Below are positions 1 through 9,741 of a DNA stretch of 52,422 nucleotides, piece after piece. Numbering within the stretch: position 1 is the first letter of the stretch; the number at the start of each line of letters is the position of its first letter. A model generated the notes under the pieces. It was not told the origin of the DNA, did no database searches, and was given only the letters and a program-made list of their open reading frames with translations. The stretch is from CBDFNN01 sp965250215 (GTDB lineage Bacteria; Bacteroidota; Rhodothermia; Rhodothermales; DATKEJ01), in assembly GCA_965250215.1 (NCBI GenBank), contig CBDFNN010000001.1:1-52422 (forward strand). Direction: 5' to 3'. A program made the translations under genes and the position numbers.

Positions 1-494
1 GAGTCCTCTTGCCCTTCTTCCCAGCCAAATAGTATTTCATAAGATCCATCATGATCTTCGTCAATAATACGTATGCTGTAATCCCGCCCTGTATGTAATC
101 CGATTTTGGCTTTCAATCGATATCTTTCTGCATAAACACGGGCCACCTTTGGGGCTGAATCAATTGGCATATTATGGAAGGCATAGTTGTATAGATTGTT
201 TTGTACGCTCTGCCAAAAATATTTGGGATCGCGGCTGTCTAAATCGTTTACATATAGCCAAACAGTATTTTTAGGGTCATCCGATTCATCTGCGTACTCA
301 AACATCAAGTAGAGCTCTACGCCCCCTGTAGTTGTGGTTGATATAGTATACCACTTACTGTCATAGCCCTGGGCATATAGGGTCTCGATACTGCCTAGGT
401 GAGTGGACAAGGCTAAGAGTAGCCAGAGAGAAACAGAATGAAAGAGTTGGAATCGGGCTTGCCGACGGCACGCCGTTATTGTTAGAAAAGTCAT
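1..494 (-). CDS. Partial exported protein of unknown function (3' end outside window)
   Basis: An uninterrupted minus-strand frame runs from an ATG at 494 to the left edge, about 164 codons, so the C-terminus is missing. The N-terminus has a hydrophobic stretch (LWLLLALSTHLG) followed by an LYAQ-like cleavage site near residue 42, which indicates Sec export. The mature part is acidic and Tyr/Trp-rich (for example DSKWYTIS, VELYLMF, NTVWLYVND, ILFGWEEGQ) and looks like a beta-rich extracellular domain. An in-frame ATG at 530 would add 12 residues before an already long leader, so 494 is preferred, though neither start has a clear ribosome binding site. I do not recognise the family. It is transcribed away from the integrase at 812. 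Confidence 0.6.
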   Translation of the reverse strand, partial: MTFLTITACRRQARFQLFHSVSLWLLLALSTHLGSIETLYAQGYDSKWYTISTTTTGGVELYLMFEYADESDDPKNTVWLYVNDLDSRDPKYFWQSVQNNLYNYAFHNMPIDSAPKVARVYAERYRLKAKIGLHTGRDYSIRIIDEDHDGSYEILFGWEEGQED

Positions 495-674
495 GGCTGG
501 ATAGGTATAGAGTCGTACTTCAAATAACATGGGCAAGAAGGGCAGTTGGGAGAATATTCCCTTCAAGATGGATATTAGAACTATCAATTGAGGTCACTTC
601 ACGCATCACAGGTAAATGTTTTTTCATTCATGAGTGACGTTCGTCCAATGTCCAATACATCTCTTAGTGTTTAC

Positions 675-693
675 CGCCTTCGTCTAGAAGGCG
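675..693. repeat. Perfect 7-bp hairpin upstream of the integrase
   Basis: CGCCTTC and GAAGGCG flank a 5-nt loop in the 317-bp gap between the partial exported gene and the integrase. With no T-run it is more likely a protein-binding or recombination-associated palindrome than a terminator. Confidence 0.4.
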
Positions 694-718
694 ATAAACG
701 CCAGCCATTCAGAACATT

Positions 719-803
719 CCTTTTATGTACTCCAAAATCATCTTGGCACGTTTAAAAGCAAAGGAGTACATAAAGGACGTTATGTTACCCTTTATGTGCT
801 ATA
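719..803. repeat. Inverted and direct repeats upstream of the integrase (candidate recombinase or regulator sites)
   Basis: The arm at 719-733 (core TTTATGTACTCC) is mirrored by GGAGTACATAAAGG at 763-776, differing by one A. A third, partial copy (CCTTTATGTGCT) lies at about 789-800 in the direct orientation, immediately before the integrase ATG. The arms are 29 nt apart, wider than a usual tyrosine-recombinase core site, so they may be arm-type sites or an operator for autoregulation. The rest of 495-811 shows nothing else. Confidence 0.4.
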
Positions 804-811
804 CTTAGGGT

Positions 812-1819
812 ATGACAAATAAACCCGCAAAAGACAAGCGATTGACCGTCGTGTCAAGCGTCTCTCTCCCTTCCTCCTCTTCCCTGCCGGTTCCGTCCGT
901 CATTGAGAGTGCTGGCAAAAAAGCAAAAAAACGATTCATCGAGTTTTTTACGGCCAACATCCGGAATGCCAATACTCGAGACGCCTATGCCAGAACGGCC
1001 GTTCGTTTTTTTTCTTGGTGTGAAATGCGATCGCTAGAGCTCGGCCAAATTGAACCCTTCCATGTGGCTTCCTACATCGAGCAGATGAGCCAAATGTACT
1101 CCCCTGCCTCGATCAAGCGACACTTGGCAGGAATCAAGATGCTTTTTGATTTTTTAGTGATTGGACAAATCGTTCCCGGAAACCCCGCAGCTATCGTTCG
1201 AGGCCCAAAACATTCTGTGACAAAGGGATCCACTTCTGTTTTGAGTGCAAAGGACATGCGACGCCTTTTCGATGCGATAGATGTCACTACGGTCGCCGGT
1301 CTACGTGACCGAGCGCTGATTGGTCTGATGGTGTATTCCTTCGCTCGTGTGAGTGCGGCCGTCAATATGAAAAAGGGAGACTATCTACAAAAAGGATCCA
1401 AGGAATGGGTATTCAGGCTTCATGAGAAAGGAGGAAAGCGTCATGAGGTACCAGCGCACCACAAAGCGCAAGAATATCTCGATGCCTACATCAAAGGGGC
1501 TGGATTAGAAAACCAACATCGCAAAGCTCCCCTCTTTCGATCCTTCGACTATCGAAATGGCCCGCTCACCGACCGCCCGTTAACGCGCACCCAGGTTACT
1601 AAGATGGTTAAGCGTCGAGCTCGAAGCGCAAGTCTTAATCCAGAAAGGATTTCTGCACATTCCTTCCGAGGTACTGGGATAACAATTTTTCTCGAAAATG
1701 GAGGGTTACTAGAGAATGCTCAACGGATTGCTGCTCACGCTGATGCCCGAACAACCAAGGGATACGACCACAGTAGCGATACGATTGAGCAAGGTGAAAT
1801 TGAGAGAGTTAGGATATAG
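812..1819 (+). CDS. Tyrosine recombinase / site-specific integrase
   Basis: A 335-residue phage-type integrase that breaks and rejoins DNA through a 3'-phosphotyrosine intermediate. Residues about 35-125 form the SAM-like core-binding domain. The catalytic domain keeps the expected residues: Arg179 (FARVSA), a Lys in the HEKGGKRHE beta-turn, His283-x-x-Arg286 (HSFRGT), His309 (AAHAD) and the nucleophile Tyr318 (KGYDH). The ending resembles the widespread XerC-like group with an HSFRATGI motif and a DEVERI-type tail. Its last residues, Q-x-EIERVRI, are repeated as a remnant at 2606-2635. It is probably the recombinase of a mobile element whose other end is not evident, and it looks intact. Confidence 0.9.
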   Translation: MTNKPAKDKRLTVVSSVSLPSSSSLPVPSVIESAGKKAKKRFIEFFTANIRNANTRDAYARTAVRFFSWCEMRSLELGQIEPFHVASYIEQMSQMYSPASIKRHLAGIKMLFDFLVIGQIVPGNPAAIVRGPKHSVTKGSTSVLSAKDMRRLFDAIDVTTVAGLRDRALIGLMVYSFARVSAAVNMKKGDYLQKGSKEWVFRLHEKGGKRHEVPAHHKAQEYLDAYIKGAGLENQHRKAPLFRSFDYRNGPLTDRPLTRTQVTKMVKRRARSASLNPERISAHSFRGTGITIFLENGGLLENAQRIAAHADARTTKGYDHSSDTIEQGEIERVRI

Positions 1820-1912
1820 TCGTGTCTAGCGATAAAAAGCGATCGCAATTGAGACGTTCAATAATACCCGTAGACGATATCGGCCAAGCTCTTCGATATT
1901 TTAGAAACCATT

Positions 1913-2329
1913 CTATGGATTGCTCCTGCCTGGGCGTTGAGACTTTTGTACGTCAGTTAGTTCATAACCCCTCGATACTGGCGAAAATCTCTTTTTGATT
2001 GCGATTAGATCGGTATCCTCTCCTTGAAGATCGATTTCAATTTGACTTGATTCTTTATGTATCACAATAAAATCGAACCCAATCCCCAAAAAGTTATGGA
2101 TATCAATTACGTCTGACATCCATACTTTATTATCCCTCATGTACATAATTCTTTGACCGGCAGCCAAGTTTTGATGATCTGGAATTACCATCTCTCCGGA
2201 GTTCATTTGACTAAACTCCACTCTAGCCCTCACACCCCTGGCGGGTCTCTTTTCAGAAGTCAACACAATTTCTAGCCTTGAAATGTTGTGATCGATTATT
2301 CTTGAATCAATTTCGAAATCAAGTGACAT
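1913..2329 (-). CDS. Hypothetical protein, 138 aa, between integrase and integrase remnant
   Basis: No family recognised. The protein alternates short beta-strand-like segments (RLEIVLTSEK, ARVEFSQM, IGFDFIVIHK, QIEIDLQGED) with charged turns, starts with an acidic N-terminus, and has no signal peptide or membrane segment. It sits alone on the minus strand between the integrase and the fragment of a second integrase tail, so it reads as cargo of a small insertion. A PilZ-like or other small beta-barrel fold is possible but not supported by a motif. Confidence 0.55.
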   Translation of the reverse strand: MSLDFEIDSRIIDHNISRLEIVLTSEKRPARGVRARVEFSQMNSGEMVIPDHQNLAAGQRIMYMRDNKVWMSDVIDIHNFLGIGFDFIVIHKESSQIEIDLQGEDTDLIAIKKRFSPVSRGYELTDVQKSQRPGRSNP

Positions 2330-2418
2330 TAGATATTTTGATTAATTATTTTAAAGTGGTCCTAAATCTGGGGGTAATTACAGTTCTTGGAAAACCCAAA
2401 GGCACTATCCAATCAAGT

Positions 2419-2577
2419 ATGTACGATAAAGACCGGGAACGCATTAAAGAACTACTCGCACACGGTATGCCTCAAAAACGGATAACAGATCTACATTTGC
2501 GCTACGGTACGACCAAAAGTCTCAGTTACTATATCCGTACGAGAGGCCTGAAAAGTAATAGAAAAACGAAACCGTAA
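2419..2577 (+). CDS. Small helix-turn-helix-like protein (52 aa)
   Basis: I start the gene at the internal ATG 2419, because the upstream extension of the frame overlaps the 5' end of the divergent gene at 2329 and has no protein-like composition. The 52 residues are highly charged, with a pattern (RERIKELLAHGMPQKRITD then GTTKSLSYYIRTRGL) that resembles the recognition region of resolvase or Sigma-70-type HTH domains. It could be an excisionase or regulator for the nearby recombinase, but that rests on position and size only. Confidence 0.4.
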   Translation: MYDKDRERIKELLAHGMPQKRITDLHLRYGTTKSLSYYIRTRGLKSNRKTKP

Positions 2578-2605
2578 CCTTTTTTCACGCTCGCTCCCGC
2601 TGGTC

Positions 2606-2635
2606 CAAAGTGAGATTGAGAGGGTTAGGATATAA
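2606..2635 (+). pseudogene. 3' remnant of a second, related integrase gene
   Basis: Positions 2610-2634 match 1794-1818, the 3' end of the integrase, at 23 of 25 bases. Read in the same frame the fragment encodes Q-S-E-I-E-R-V-R-I-stop, against Q-G-E-I-E-R-V-R-I-stop in the intact gene. Both differences fit coding drift, so this is the tail of another integrase copy and not a chance repeat. Upstream of it the similarity is lost. Confidence 0.55.
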
Positions 2636-2868
2636 GCGTCTCTGGTGGCCTCGAAACAGGGTCTATCGTTTCCTGCCAAAAGAAATGGCGGTAACAGCGA
2701 CTAATTGAGTATTTAGCTCATCAGCATCGTCAAACCTGCTGCAAGACGATGTGACTTGTTCTACGCTATCGCGCGTCTAAGTAGACCTGATCAACTTTTG
2801 CTGAAGCTTTAACCCCGACCCTCTACCGGTTTGCCAGCACGAATCCCAAATATTGAAGCGATTAGGCC

Positions 2869-2895
2869 TGTTTTCTGCTCCGTTGCTACTGGAAG
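2869..2895 (-). repeat. 27-bp repeat, left copy (inverted relative to 48095-48121)
   Basis: Read on the minus strand these 27 bases are identical to 48095-48121 on the plus strand; the motif begins CTTCCAGTAGC and ends GCAGAAAACA. The copy starts 20 nt downstream of the lipoprotein stop codon, in the gene's own orientation, as does the right copy behind the oxygenase gene. Weaker similarity continues for roughly 25-30 bp beyond it (a TCATCG/TAATCG block and a TTGG block). Confidence 0.75.
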
Positions 2896-2914
2896 GCCAC
2901 TTTGTAACAGATTT

Positions 2915-3559
2915 CTAACCTTTATATAGAAAAAACATCCTGCTCTCAGAAGAAACGATACGAGCATTACTCATCACGAATCTTGTCGCCGCCGAAAAAG
3001 AGGCGTGCGCATATTTATCAGGCTCTTGTTCAATGGACCGTTGATTGTCCCAGCTATCCCAAACGTCGCTGTAAGTATCTCTGCCAATAAGATTAGAGTT
3101 CTTTAGTGAGGTAATTTGTTTGATCTCCAACCTGCTTCTTCTAAACTTCTGACCACTTTTGTCACTTGGCCAGAAATACTTAAAGAAAATTCCGTCAATT
3201 ACTATTGTACCAGTCAGAACATCTCGATGTAGGGAGTCAAATAGCACTCCCTTACTAGATTTGTTTAACCTAAAATCTGGAAAATTCGCTTCTAGTTCTC
3301 CTAATATAACAGGATAAGCGTTCGAAACTTCCAGGGCAACACTTGAATAACTTGCCTTTAAATACCCCATTCCTTTAAAGGTCGAATTTAGGTGCTCTAG
3401 TCTGGCCTTTACTATATCATCTACGAAATGCCTCGATTTCAGGCTAGCTGAATTTCCGGGATATTTCGATTCTTCAAGGGTCGAACAAGAACCAAACAAC
3501 AACGTGCTCACTAGTACTATCGCAACAATATTCTCCTTACTGAGTGGATAGTTCGTCAT
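2915..3559 (-). CDS. Putative lipoprotein, candidate immunity or accessory protein of the RHS toxin
   Basis: 214 residues with an N-terminal membrane segment and a lipobox (LLFGSC), so a lipid-anchored envelope protein. The rest mixes alpha and beta segments, with charged turns and no known motif. It starts one base after the end of the RHS/metallopeptidase protein (3561) and is in the same orientation, so the two are almost certainly co-transcribed. Known polymorphic toxin loci place an immunity gene directly after the toxin; an exported lipoprotein would suit a toxin acting in the periplasm. This role is inference from position. Confidence 0.6.
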   Translation of the reverse strand: MTNYPLSKENIVAIVLVSTLLFGSCSTLEESKYPGNSASLKSRHFVDDIVKARLEHLNSTFKGMGYLKASYSSVALEVSNAYPVILGELEANFPDFRLNKSSKGVLFDSLHRDVLTGTIVIDGIFFKYFWPSDKSGQKFRRSRLEIKQITSLKNSNLIGRDTYSDVWDSWDNQRSIEQEPDKYAHASFSAATRFVMSNARIVSSESRMFFLYKG

Positions 3560-3560
3560 A

Positions 3561-6500
3561 TTAATTTCTTATTTTAGGCGGAACGAGTGGCGAAATAGGA
3601 ATATGCGGGATGGCAATACCACCCCGTCCAATTCTGTTTGGATTCCTTATATACGAAAGATTTATACCTCCTTGTGAATCGTGAAGATTGTATCCTTTTT
3701 TAAAGCGGTAAACATTCTCAATATAGAGCGGGGACCATTCTTCAACCTGAATGCCCGATCCGTGCGGCACAATTTTTCCTGCCGCTGACATCTGTAATTT
3801 TGTGAAGTCATACTCACCTTTTTCCTTTTGGTCAGTGAATGAAAATACGTAGGCATGAACTAATTCGTGTAATAATATTGCATCTAAATTTTTGGCCCAG
3901 AGTCTCTTATACTCACCAGTACCAACCTTTTCTTTATTGTTGAATTTTATTTCATCTGCCGTCGCGGAGGAAGTTTTCCACGGTATTATTTTTAGATTAG
4001 GATCATTGTCGTCATCAAAACGGTCGACTGCAAAATCAGCAAAATCATCTGCAGAAAGTTCGTTTAGAGCATTTACAATATCATTAATAAACTTGTTTTC
4101 GCCCGAGTAGCTCTCCCCTTTACGATATGTGTAACATTCTTCACTCACGACGTCTCCGTTTTTATCTTTTTCTCCGCTGCAGACCTTAATTAGCTCACCA
4201 GTTGGATCAACTGATGTAATTGGATTGTTCCCAACATAGGAATACGTACTGAGACCTGGATAGGTGTCCTCCATAGGATCTCTCGCCCCCCATCTACCGA
4301 GAACGCCATCATAGAATCTAGCATTGGCATAATGCAACCCCGTCCCTGCATCCAACTCATGCCCGGTGTAGTTCTCCATTGACTTTGTTCCACCAGCCAT
4401 CGTCCTCCCTGGCATGGCAAGCCCAAACGGATAGTAGTCCGAATAGTCTGTAGGGGCACCAAGTTCATTTACCACGACACGAACGCTACCCAAGTGATCT
4501 TTGAGGTAGTAATAGCGAGTGAGATCGTTGCCGATCGTTGTGAAATTGAATGAAGACGTCCACCCGGAGCAGGCACTGTTGTCCGTACGACAGGCCCTAA
4601 CCTGCCAGTAGAGGAATGTCGCTGCAGGAAGAGATACGTCTGGTATACCGGATTCAGTCAGTCGACCACTCTCATTTTCAAAAACGATATTTATGACATC
4701 CCCGGCCTCGGTTATGCTTGTACCGATCCGTATGTCATAGCTCGTTCCTGTGACATCCGACCAATCAAAGGTGACAGGATTGGACACGTTCAAACTCCCG
4801 TCAGCAGGACTTGCAAGAACTGGTTTGGATGGTACTTCTCCTGGCGGCTTGGCCGTTAAGGCGTAGTCCTCATTTGGCTCGTCCTCCACCAGAGGATCCG
4901 GATAAACCTTCGAGCCCATTTCGTAGTCGTCGTGACTAACCATTGTGGTGCCAGACCAACCAAGAGGCAGAACGGCCGAATAAGCTCCCGATCCACCACT
5001 AACAGCTGTAACGTTTGGATTGCCCGGGAATAATACAGTAGCGCCAACGATGGCTGAACTCGACACGTCGTCCGTCACCGTGCCACTGACAACGATCGTG
5101 GGCGTGTTGCCCACTCCGGTGCAAAATTGGAAGGGCGAGGACGGATCTCCCCAGGAACCATTAATACGTCCACTTACCTGCCAGGTGTAACATCCTTCAC
5201 CCGGAAGTTGATGGTAGCCATGAGAGGCACTGTTGCCCCCTTTCGTTGATATATAGTAGTAGCTTTGATTCGCAGGAACATCTTCGGCAAATATTTCAAT
5301 TCTGGTGTTCTGCCACGCGTTGGGCCCCACCTCCCAGGTAAACATGGGCCGCGTTCCTGTATGAGAGGCGTAATTCGCCGGGTCATAGGGACGAGGATAT
5401 TCCTCTCCTCCCCCTCCCCCGCCCGTAGAGGTCAAGGCAAAATTCAAATCAGTTCTCGAGGCGGTAAAGTTATCCAGAATGTACACTGTCGGGTTCGAAT
5501 CATACCCAGAGCTGGCTATAGTAACTTCTCCCTCCCAACCGGCTGGTAGGTTAGGTACTTCAAATACCCCGCTTCCATTACTCAGGGGGCGATAACGAAG
5601 CCCACCGTCATCCGGATCAAAAAGGACTTCAATATTTTCCTTAGGTAAACCACCTTCGGTGATGACCCCTGATGCGGAGTAGGTCTGTCCGGAAGGGGCA
5701 CTGCCGGTATGGAAGGTGTAGTGATTCGAGGGGTCCTCCCAACCGCTGGCTGTTTTTCCGGTAACCCGCCAATAATAGGTTGTATTGTTTTGAAGTTTAA
5801 GATGTTCAGGGAGATTGGGATTAGAGGCACTGGTCGTCCATGATGTCGTGATATTTGGGTCGTCTTGGTACACAACATGCTGGTTCAACCACGACCATTC
5901 ATTGGTCGTCCATTCCAGTTTTAATCTGGTAAAGTTGTGAGAGCCTCCATTGGCTGCCAAGTCCCAGACGAAGGTCACATCTGTCGTTGTATTGGGCGCG
6001 TTGTTTCCCGGCAAGTTTGGCCTCGGATAACTTGTTCCTGAGCCAGGATTGCCAGTTCCTGTATTAAAATGACCCAGGTCTGACCAGGTCCATGGCCCGT
6101 TGGCGCTGACACTTCCGCCTACCTTCCAGTAATACGGTGTGTCAGCCGCAAGACCAGAAACGGCAACTTCCTCTCCAAGGTTATTCAATTCAACAAAGGA
6201 TCCGGGCTCAAAAGTTTGAGACGTTCCATACTGAAGCCGGATAAAGGGATGGTCTGTCACATCCCGGTACCACTCAAATGTGAAGGCTGTCCCCACGTTC
6301 ATTTGACCTTGGGTTGGATAATTTAGAGTTATGTAGCCTTCGTCAAGACTGACGGTAGAAAACTGCCACTCGTCTGTCCAGTCAGAACATACTTCTCCAT
6401 TGCATGCCTTGACGCGCCAGTGTACTTCCGTTCCTGGTGCTGTGGCGCCAGAAGGCACACTTGAATTGGTCGTAGCTATTTCATCCGGCGGATTCAGGCT

Positions 6501-9500
6501 AGTCCCAATAGGTTCATATAATGCCTGATAGCGATATTCTGCGGCTCCGTTGCTGGCCCACATCAAGTCGGGATTCAAATGCATGTCGATCTGCCCATTG
6601 GGTGGACTGACCAGGCTCGGCACGGGAGGCGCCAGGACAACAGGTGCCGTCTGCGTGGTAAAAGCCCACGCTCCAGAAGTCGACTCTCCGCTACTCCATG
6701 CGCCGCAATTTACACCGTCGTCGTTACAGGCGCGGACACGCCAAAAATAGGTCGTCGTGTATTGATCGGCGAAGGAGGCCGCAAAACTCGATTCGCTCGT
6801 AAAGAGTGCGGCATTAGCAAAGCTTGATGCCGTTGTTATTTGATAGTGATAGGACCCTGGCTCGGTACCAACTCCCGCTTGCCACTGCAGCATGGGGCTC
6901 ACCACGATGCCGGTTGCCGATAGCGCAGGCGCGATAGGTGTTGGAATGCCTGGAGGCGTTTCTGTATACGTTCGTGTCTTAAAATGTCGAACCTCACTCC
7001 AGGGGCTGCATCCCCCGTTGTTGCACGCTTTTGCTCTAACATAGTAGTCGCTCGCGCCAACTAAATCGCTCGGCCTGAACCAGTCGCTTGCTGTACTGGT
7101 TTCGGTACCTGTCCAATTGGTATCCGTTTGCAGTTGATACCGGTACGAGGTAGCATCTTCAACAGGCTGCCAATTGATTGCAATATTGGTATCGTATTCG
7201 ATGGGACTGGCCGCGTCGTATTCAAAAGGGTAGGTAATCGAAGTCGCTACAGGTGGAGCGCCGGTCGGCCCTCCATCACCATCCGCATCTACGGTAAAAT
7301 ACGATGTCGTGCTCTGCGTCCATGCCGATCCAAGCTTACCCCGAACGGTCCAGTAGTAACTTTGTGTATCGAGAAGAGGCAGGGCCAGAGGATGTACAAA
7401 ACTGGTTAGGGTACCCGGCAAGCCAGTCTCGCTTAAGACAGACGTAGTCGTGGCATCACAAGGCGAGGCGTCGCATACAAACAACTCCAGTTCATCATAG
7501 GACTGATCAAGACTCCAGGCGTAATCGGGCGCATCGGTATACACGGTGACGCCGTTTCTAGGGCTGGAAAGAACAATCGTTGTAGCTGTGCCTGGATCAT
7601 CTACCGTTGTAAATAGTCCAGCTGGCGTCCACTCTTCCCAAATGCCGGTTACCATGCCACGAACTTGCCATCCGTAGGTCGTTTCATAGGACAGGGGTGT
7701 CCACGTAAGGCTTGTCGTCAAAGGATTGTAGACCGAGAAAGTCTGCCAGTAACCGGGGTCGCTATAGGCAAGTCCCACCCGTATTTCAAATTGCTGGTAG
7801 CCTCCCGTTCCGTCGTCCCAATCAAAGGTAGGAGGCGCCGGATAGGACGGTTCTATTTCAACAGACCCATCCGGGGTGAGCAGACTAATCGGACCATGGC
7901 CCGCTCCGGTTAAAAAACTAGCGTCATTGCTAAAGGCTTGCCAAACGCCTGCTCCTTTTCCTTGCACGTGCCAATTGACTTCACTACTTGCTGGTAACTG
8001 ACTAAGAACAGCATGCAATTGACTTCCTGGAATGTATTCAATCCGGCCTTCTGGAGAGCTCAGCTTGCCCGTACTCCATTCAACCGCAAACTCTTCATAA
8101 GGTCCTCCCAGATTGCTGTCATAGGTCCATCCCACCTCGAGCGTTGTAGCCTGGGCACCTGCTCCATACACCGGATATGTGATGGATACCGGAGGATACA
8201 AGGTCGTGAACACGCGTTGGGTACTCCACGCGCTACACACACCCAGGTTACAAGCGCGAACCCGCCACCTGTAGGAGGTGCTGTAATCCAGCGATGTCGG
8301 CGCATTACCTGGATCAGAGGTATTGACATTGCTTCCGACATTGATGGGAGCGGGACTGGATTCGGTCAGGGCCTCGGTATAGAGCCCATGCTGATATTCG
8401 TAGTAGGCCGCGTTCTCTACACTGCCCCAACTCAGGACAGGCGTCAAAGAGATTAAAGCCTCGTTTGCCGAGGGATAGGCCAATCCCGGCACCTCGGGAA
8501 TACCTGGGCCTGCCGTTTCGATAGAAAAGTATCCCACCGAACCCGGATCGATAACGCCGTTCTTGTCGCGTTCGATCCGCCAGTAATAACTGCTATGGTC
8601 GCTTAAGCTGTCCAGACCGGTAACAGGTAAGGCCATGGACTCGCGATCGTTGGATCCCACCGTCTCAGGATTTACCGTAAAAAAAGCTTCAGAGGCCAAG
8701 CAAGCCGAGCTCGACGTACTCGCGTCACACACATAAAAAAATATATCTCCCTGGTTCTGATAGTTACCGGACAAGTCCCAGGTAAAAATAGGCGTGGTTG
8801 TCCCCAGCTCTTCTCCGTCCTGCGGCGACAACAACTCAATATTGCCGTCCTCCTGCAAGTCAAAAACGGTCGTAAACTGCCACATCTCCGTCCAGGGCGA
8901 ACAAAGAAGTTGGGTCCCCACATCGCAAGCCCTGACCCGCCAGTAGTATTTTTCTTCTTCCAATAATGGGGTGGTCTTCAAATCCGCCTCGGTATTTGTC
9001 ACGACCACGACCGGAGCAGATTTAGCTACATTGCCGGGCAAATCATTACCTATTTGATAGTCAAATTGATAATTTCCCGAGGTGCCACCGAACTGCCAAT
9101 CGAGAACCGGGTCGATGGGGACTTCAAAGGCCGGATTGGCGGGAGAAAGCAGGTCCGGCATCGGTAAGTAGGTCCCGGTAGCAAAGGGTCCGCCTAATGA
9201 CAATGACGGCGTGATAGACGCTCCTCCGTCTTGTGGTTCTTTGCTTGTCGTCGTTTTACCGTTCTGGGATGTAGGGTTGGATGCAGCGGCGTTGGTGGAC
9301 ACGGTATGGCCAGGATCCAGTTCACCCAGCACATAACCAGGCAAGGTCGTGACCATTCCTGAATCGGGCACGACCGTCGAGCGCTGATTGGATTCTTCCC
9401 AATACACCTTTCCTTCCCCCGGACGGTAGATGCCAAAAGAAAAGACGATGTTTTCTCCGATCATAGAAGGGGCAAAGAGTACTTGACTTGCATAATCAGC

Positions 9501-9710
9501 TACTGTGTCCGGGTACAAATAAGTAAAACCACCCATTTGCGCGGAATCAAAAATACGGACGAGCACTTCATCCCCAGCTCCAACGGGTTCTTCTGTTATA
9601 TCAAGTGAAAAAAGGATTTCTTGCGCGTGCAGGGAGTTTGTCGTAGTCAGTCCGCTAACCAAGACAAAAAGAAAAAGGAAGGAGAAACGAATTGAAGAAA
9701 ACGTTTTCAT
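3561..9710 (-). CDS. Giant exported Fn3-array RHS protein with a HELVH metallopeptidase-like C-terminus
   Basis: 2049 residues from the ATG at 9710, chosen because a classic signal peptide (FLFLFVLVSGL ... LHAQ) follows it; the longer frame to 9785 would overlap the upstream gene. Residues about 180-1720 are a tandem array of more than a dozen fibronectin-III-like units, each with a PxLxW strand and a YYWRVRAC strand. Two segments with V-x-G-x-V-T-D starts resemble carboxypeptidase-regulatory-like beta domains. Residues 1732-1839 are the RHS-associated core (YYYLKDHLGSVR, DYYPFGLAMPGR, LHYANARFYD, GNNPITSVDPTG). The variable tip, about 1840-2049, holds HELVH at 1948-1952, a zinc metallopeptidase signature resembling M91/NleD-type toxin domains. 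Such proteins deliver the tip as a contact toxin. The usual upstream half of the core lies in the preceding gene. Confidence 0.85.
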   Translation of the reverse strand: MKTFSSIRFSFLFLFVLVSGLTTTNSLHAQEILFSLDITEEPVGAGDEVLVRIFDSAQMGGFTYLYPDTVADYASQVLFAPSMIGENIVFSFGIYRPGEGKVYWEESNQRSTVVPDSGMVTTLPGYVLGELDPGHTVSTNAAASNPTSQNGKTTTSKEPQDGGASITPSLSLGGPFATGTYLPMPDLLSPANPAFEVPIDPVLDWQFGGTSGNYQFDYQIGNDLPGNVAKSAPVVVVTNTEADLKTTPLLEEEKYYWRVRACDVGTQLLCSPWTEMWQFTTVFDLQEDGNIELLSPQDGEELGTTTPIFTWDLSGNYQNQGDIFFYVCDASTSSSACLASEAFFTVNPETVGSNDRESMALPVTGLDSLSDHSSYYWRIERDKNGVIDPGSVGYFSIETAGPGIPEVPGLAYPSANEALISLTPVLSWGSVENAAYYEYQHGLYTEALTESSPAPINVGSNVNTSDPGNAPTSLDYSTSYRWRVRACNLGVCSAWSTQRVFTTLYPPVSITYPVYGAGAQATTLEVGWTYDSNLGGPYEEFAVEWSTGKLSSPEGRIEYIPGSQLHAVLSQLPASSEVNWHVQGKGAGVWQAFSNDASFLTGAGHGPISLLTPDGSVEIEPSYPAPPTFDWDDGTGGYQQFEIRVGLAYSDPGYWQTFSVYNPLTTSLTWTPLSYETTYGWQVRGMVTGIWEEWTPAGLFTTVDDPGTATTIVLSSPRNGVTVYTDAPDYAWSLDQSYDELELFVCDASPCDATTTSVLSETGLPGTLTSFVHPLALPLLDTQSYYWTVRGKLGSAWTQSTTSYFTVDADGDGGPTGAPPVATSITYPFEYDAASPIEYDTNIAINWQPVEDATSYRYQLQTDTNWTGTETSTASDWFRPSDLVGASDYYVRAKACNNGGCSPWSEVRHFKTRTYTETPPGIPTPIAPALSATGIVVSPMLQWQAGVGTEPGSYHYQITTASSFANAALFTSESSFAASFADQYTTTYFWRVRACNDDGVNCGAWSSGESTSGAWAFTTQTAPVVLAPPVPSLVSPPNGQIDMHLNPDLMWASNGAAEYRYQALYEPIGTSLNPPDEIATTNSSVPSGATAPGTEVHWRVKACNGEVCSDWTDEWQFSTVSLDEGYITLNYPTQGQMNVGTAFTFEWYRDVTDHPFIRLQYGTSQTFEPGSFVELNNLGEEVAVSGLAADTPYYWKVGGSVSANGPWTWSDLGHFNTGTGNPGSGTSYPRPNLPGNNAPNTTTDVTFVWDLAANGGSHNFTRLKLEWTTNEWSWLNQHVVYQDDPNITTSWTTSASNPNLPEHLKLQNNTTYYWRVTGKTASGWEDPSNHYTFHTGSAPSGQTYSASGVITEGGLPKENIEVLFDPDDGGLRYRPLSNGSGVFEVPNLPAGWEGEVTIASSGYDSNPTVYILDNFTASRTDLNFALTSTGGGGGGEEYPRPYDPANYASHTGTRPMFTWEVGPNAWQNTRIEIFAEDVPANQSYYYISTKGGNSASHGYHQLPGEGCYTWQVSGRINGSWGDPSSPFQFCTGVGNTPTIVVSGTVTDDVSSSAIVGATVLFPGNPNVTAVSGGSGAYSAVLPLGWSGTTMVSHDDYEMGSKVYPDPLVEDEPNEDYALTAKPPGEVPSKPVLASPADGSLNVSNPVTFDWSDVTGTSYDIRIGTSITEAGDVINIVFENESGRLTESGIPDVSLPAATFLYWQVRACRTDNSACSGWTSSFNFTTIGNDLTRYYYLKDHLGSVRVVVNELGAPTDYSDYYPFGLAMPGRTMAGGTKSMENYTGHELDAGTGLHYANARFYDGVLGRWGARDPMEDTYPGLSTYSYVGNNPITSVDPTGELIKVCSGEKDKNGDVVSEECYTYRKGESYSGENKFINDIVNALNELSADDFADFAVDRFDDDNDPNLKIIPWKTSSATADEIKFNNKEKVGTGEYKRLWAKNLDAILLHELVHAYVFSFTDQKEKGEYDFTKLQMSAAGKIVPHGSGIQVEEWSPLYIENVYRFKKGYNLHDSQGGINLSYIRNPNRIGRGGIAIPHIPISPLVPPKIRN

Positions 9711-9741
9711 GATAGGCGTGGGTTGGAAATGGGAGAAAAGA

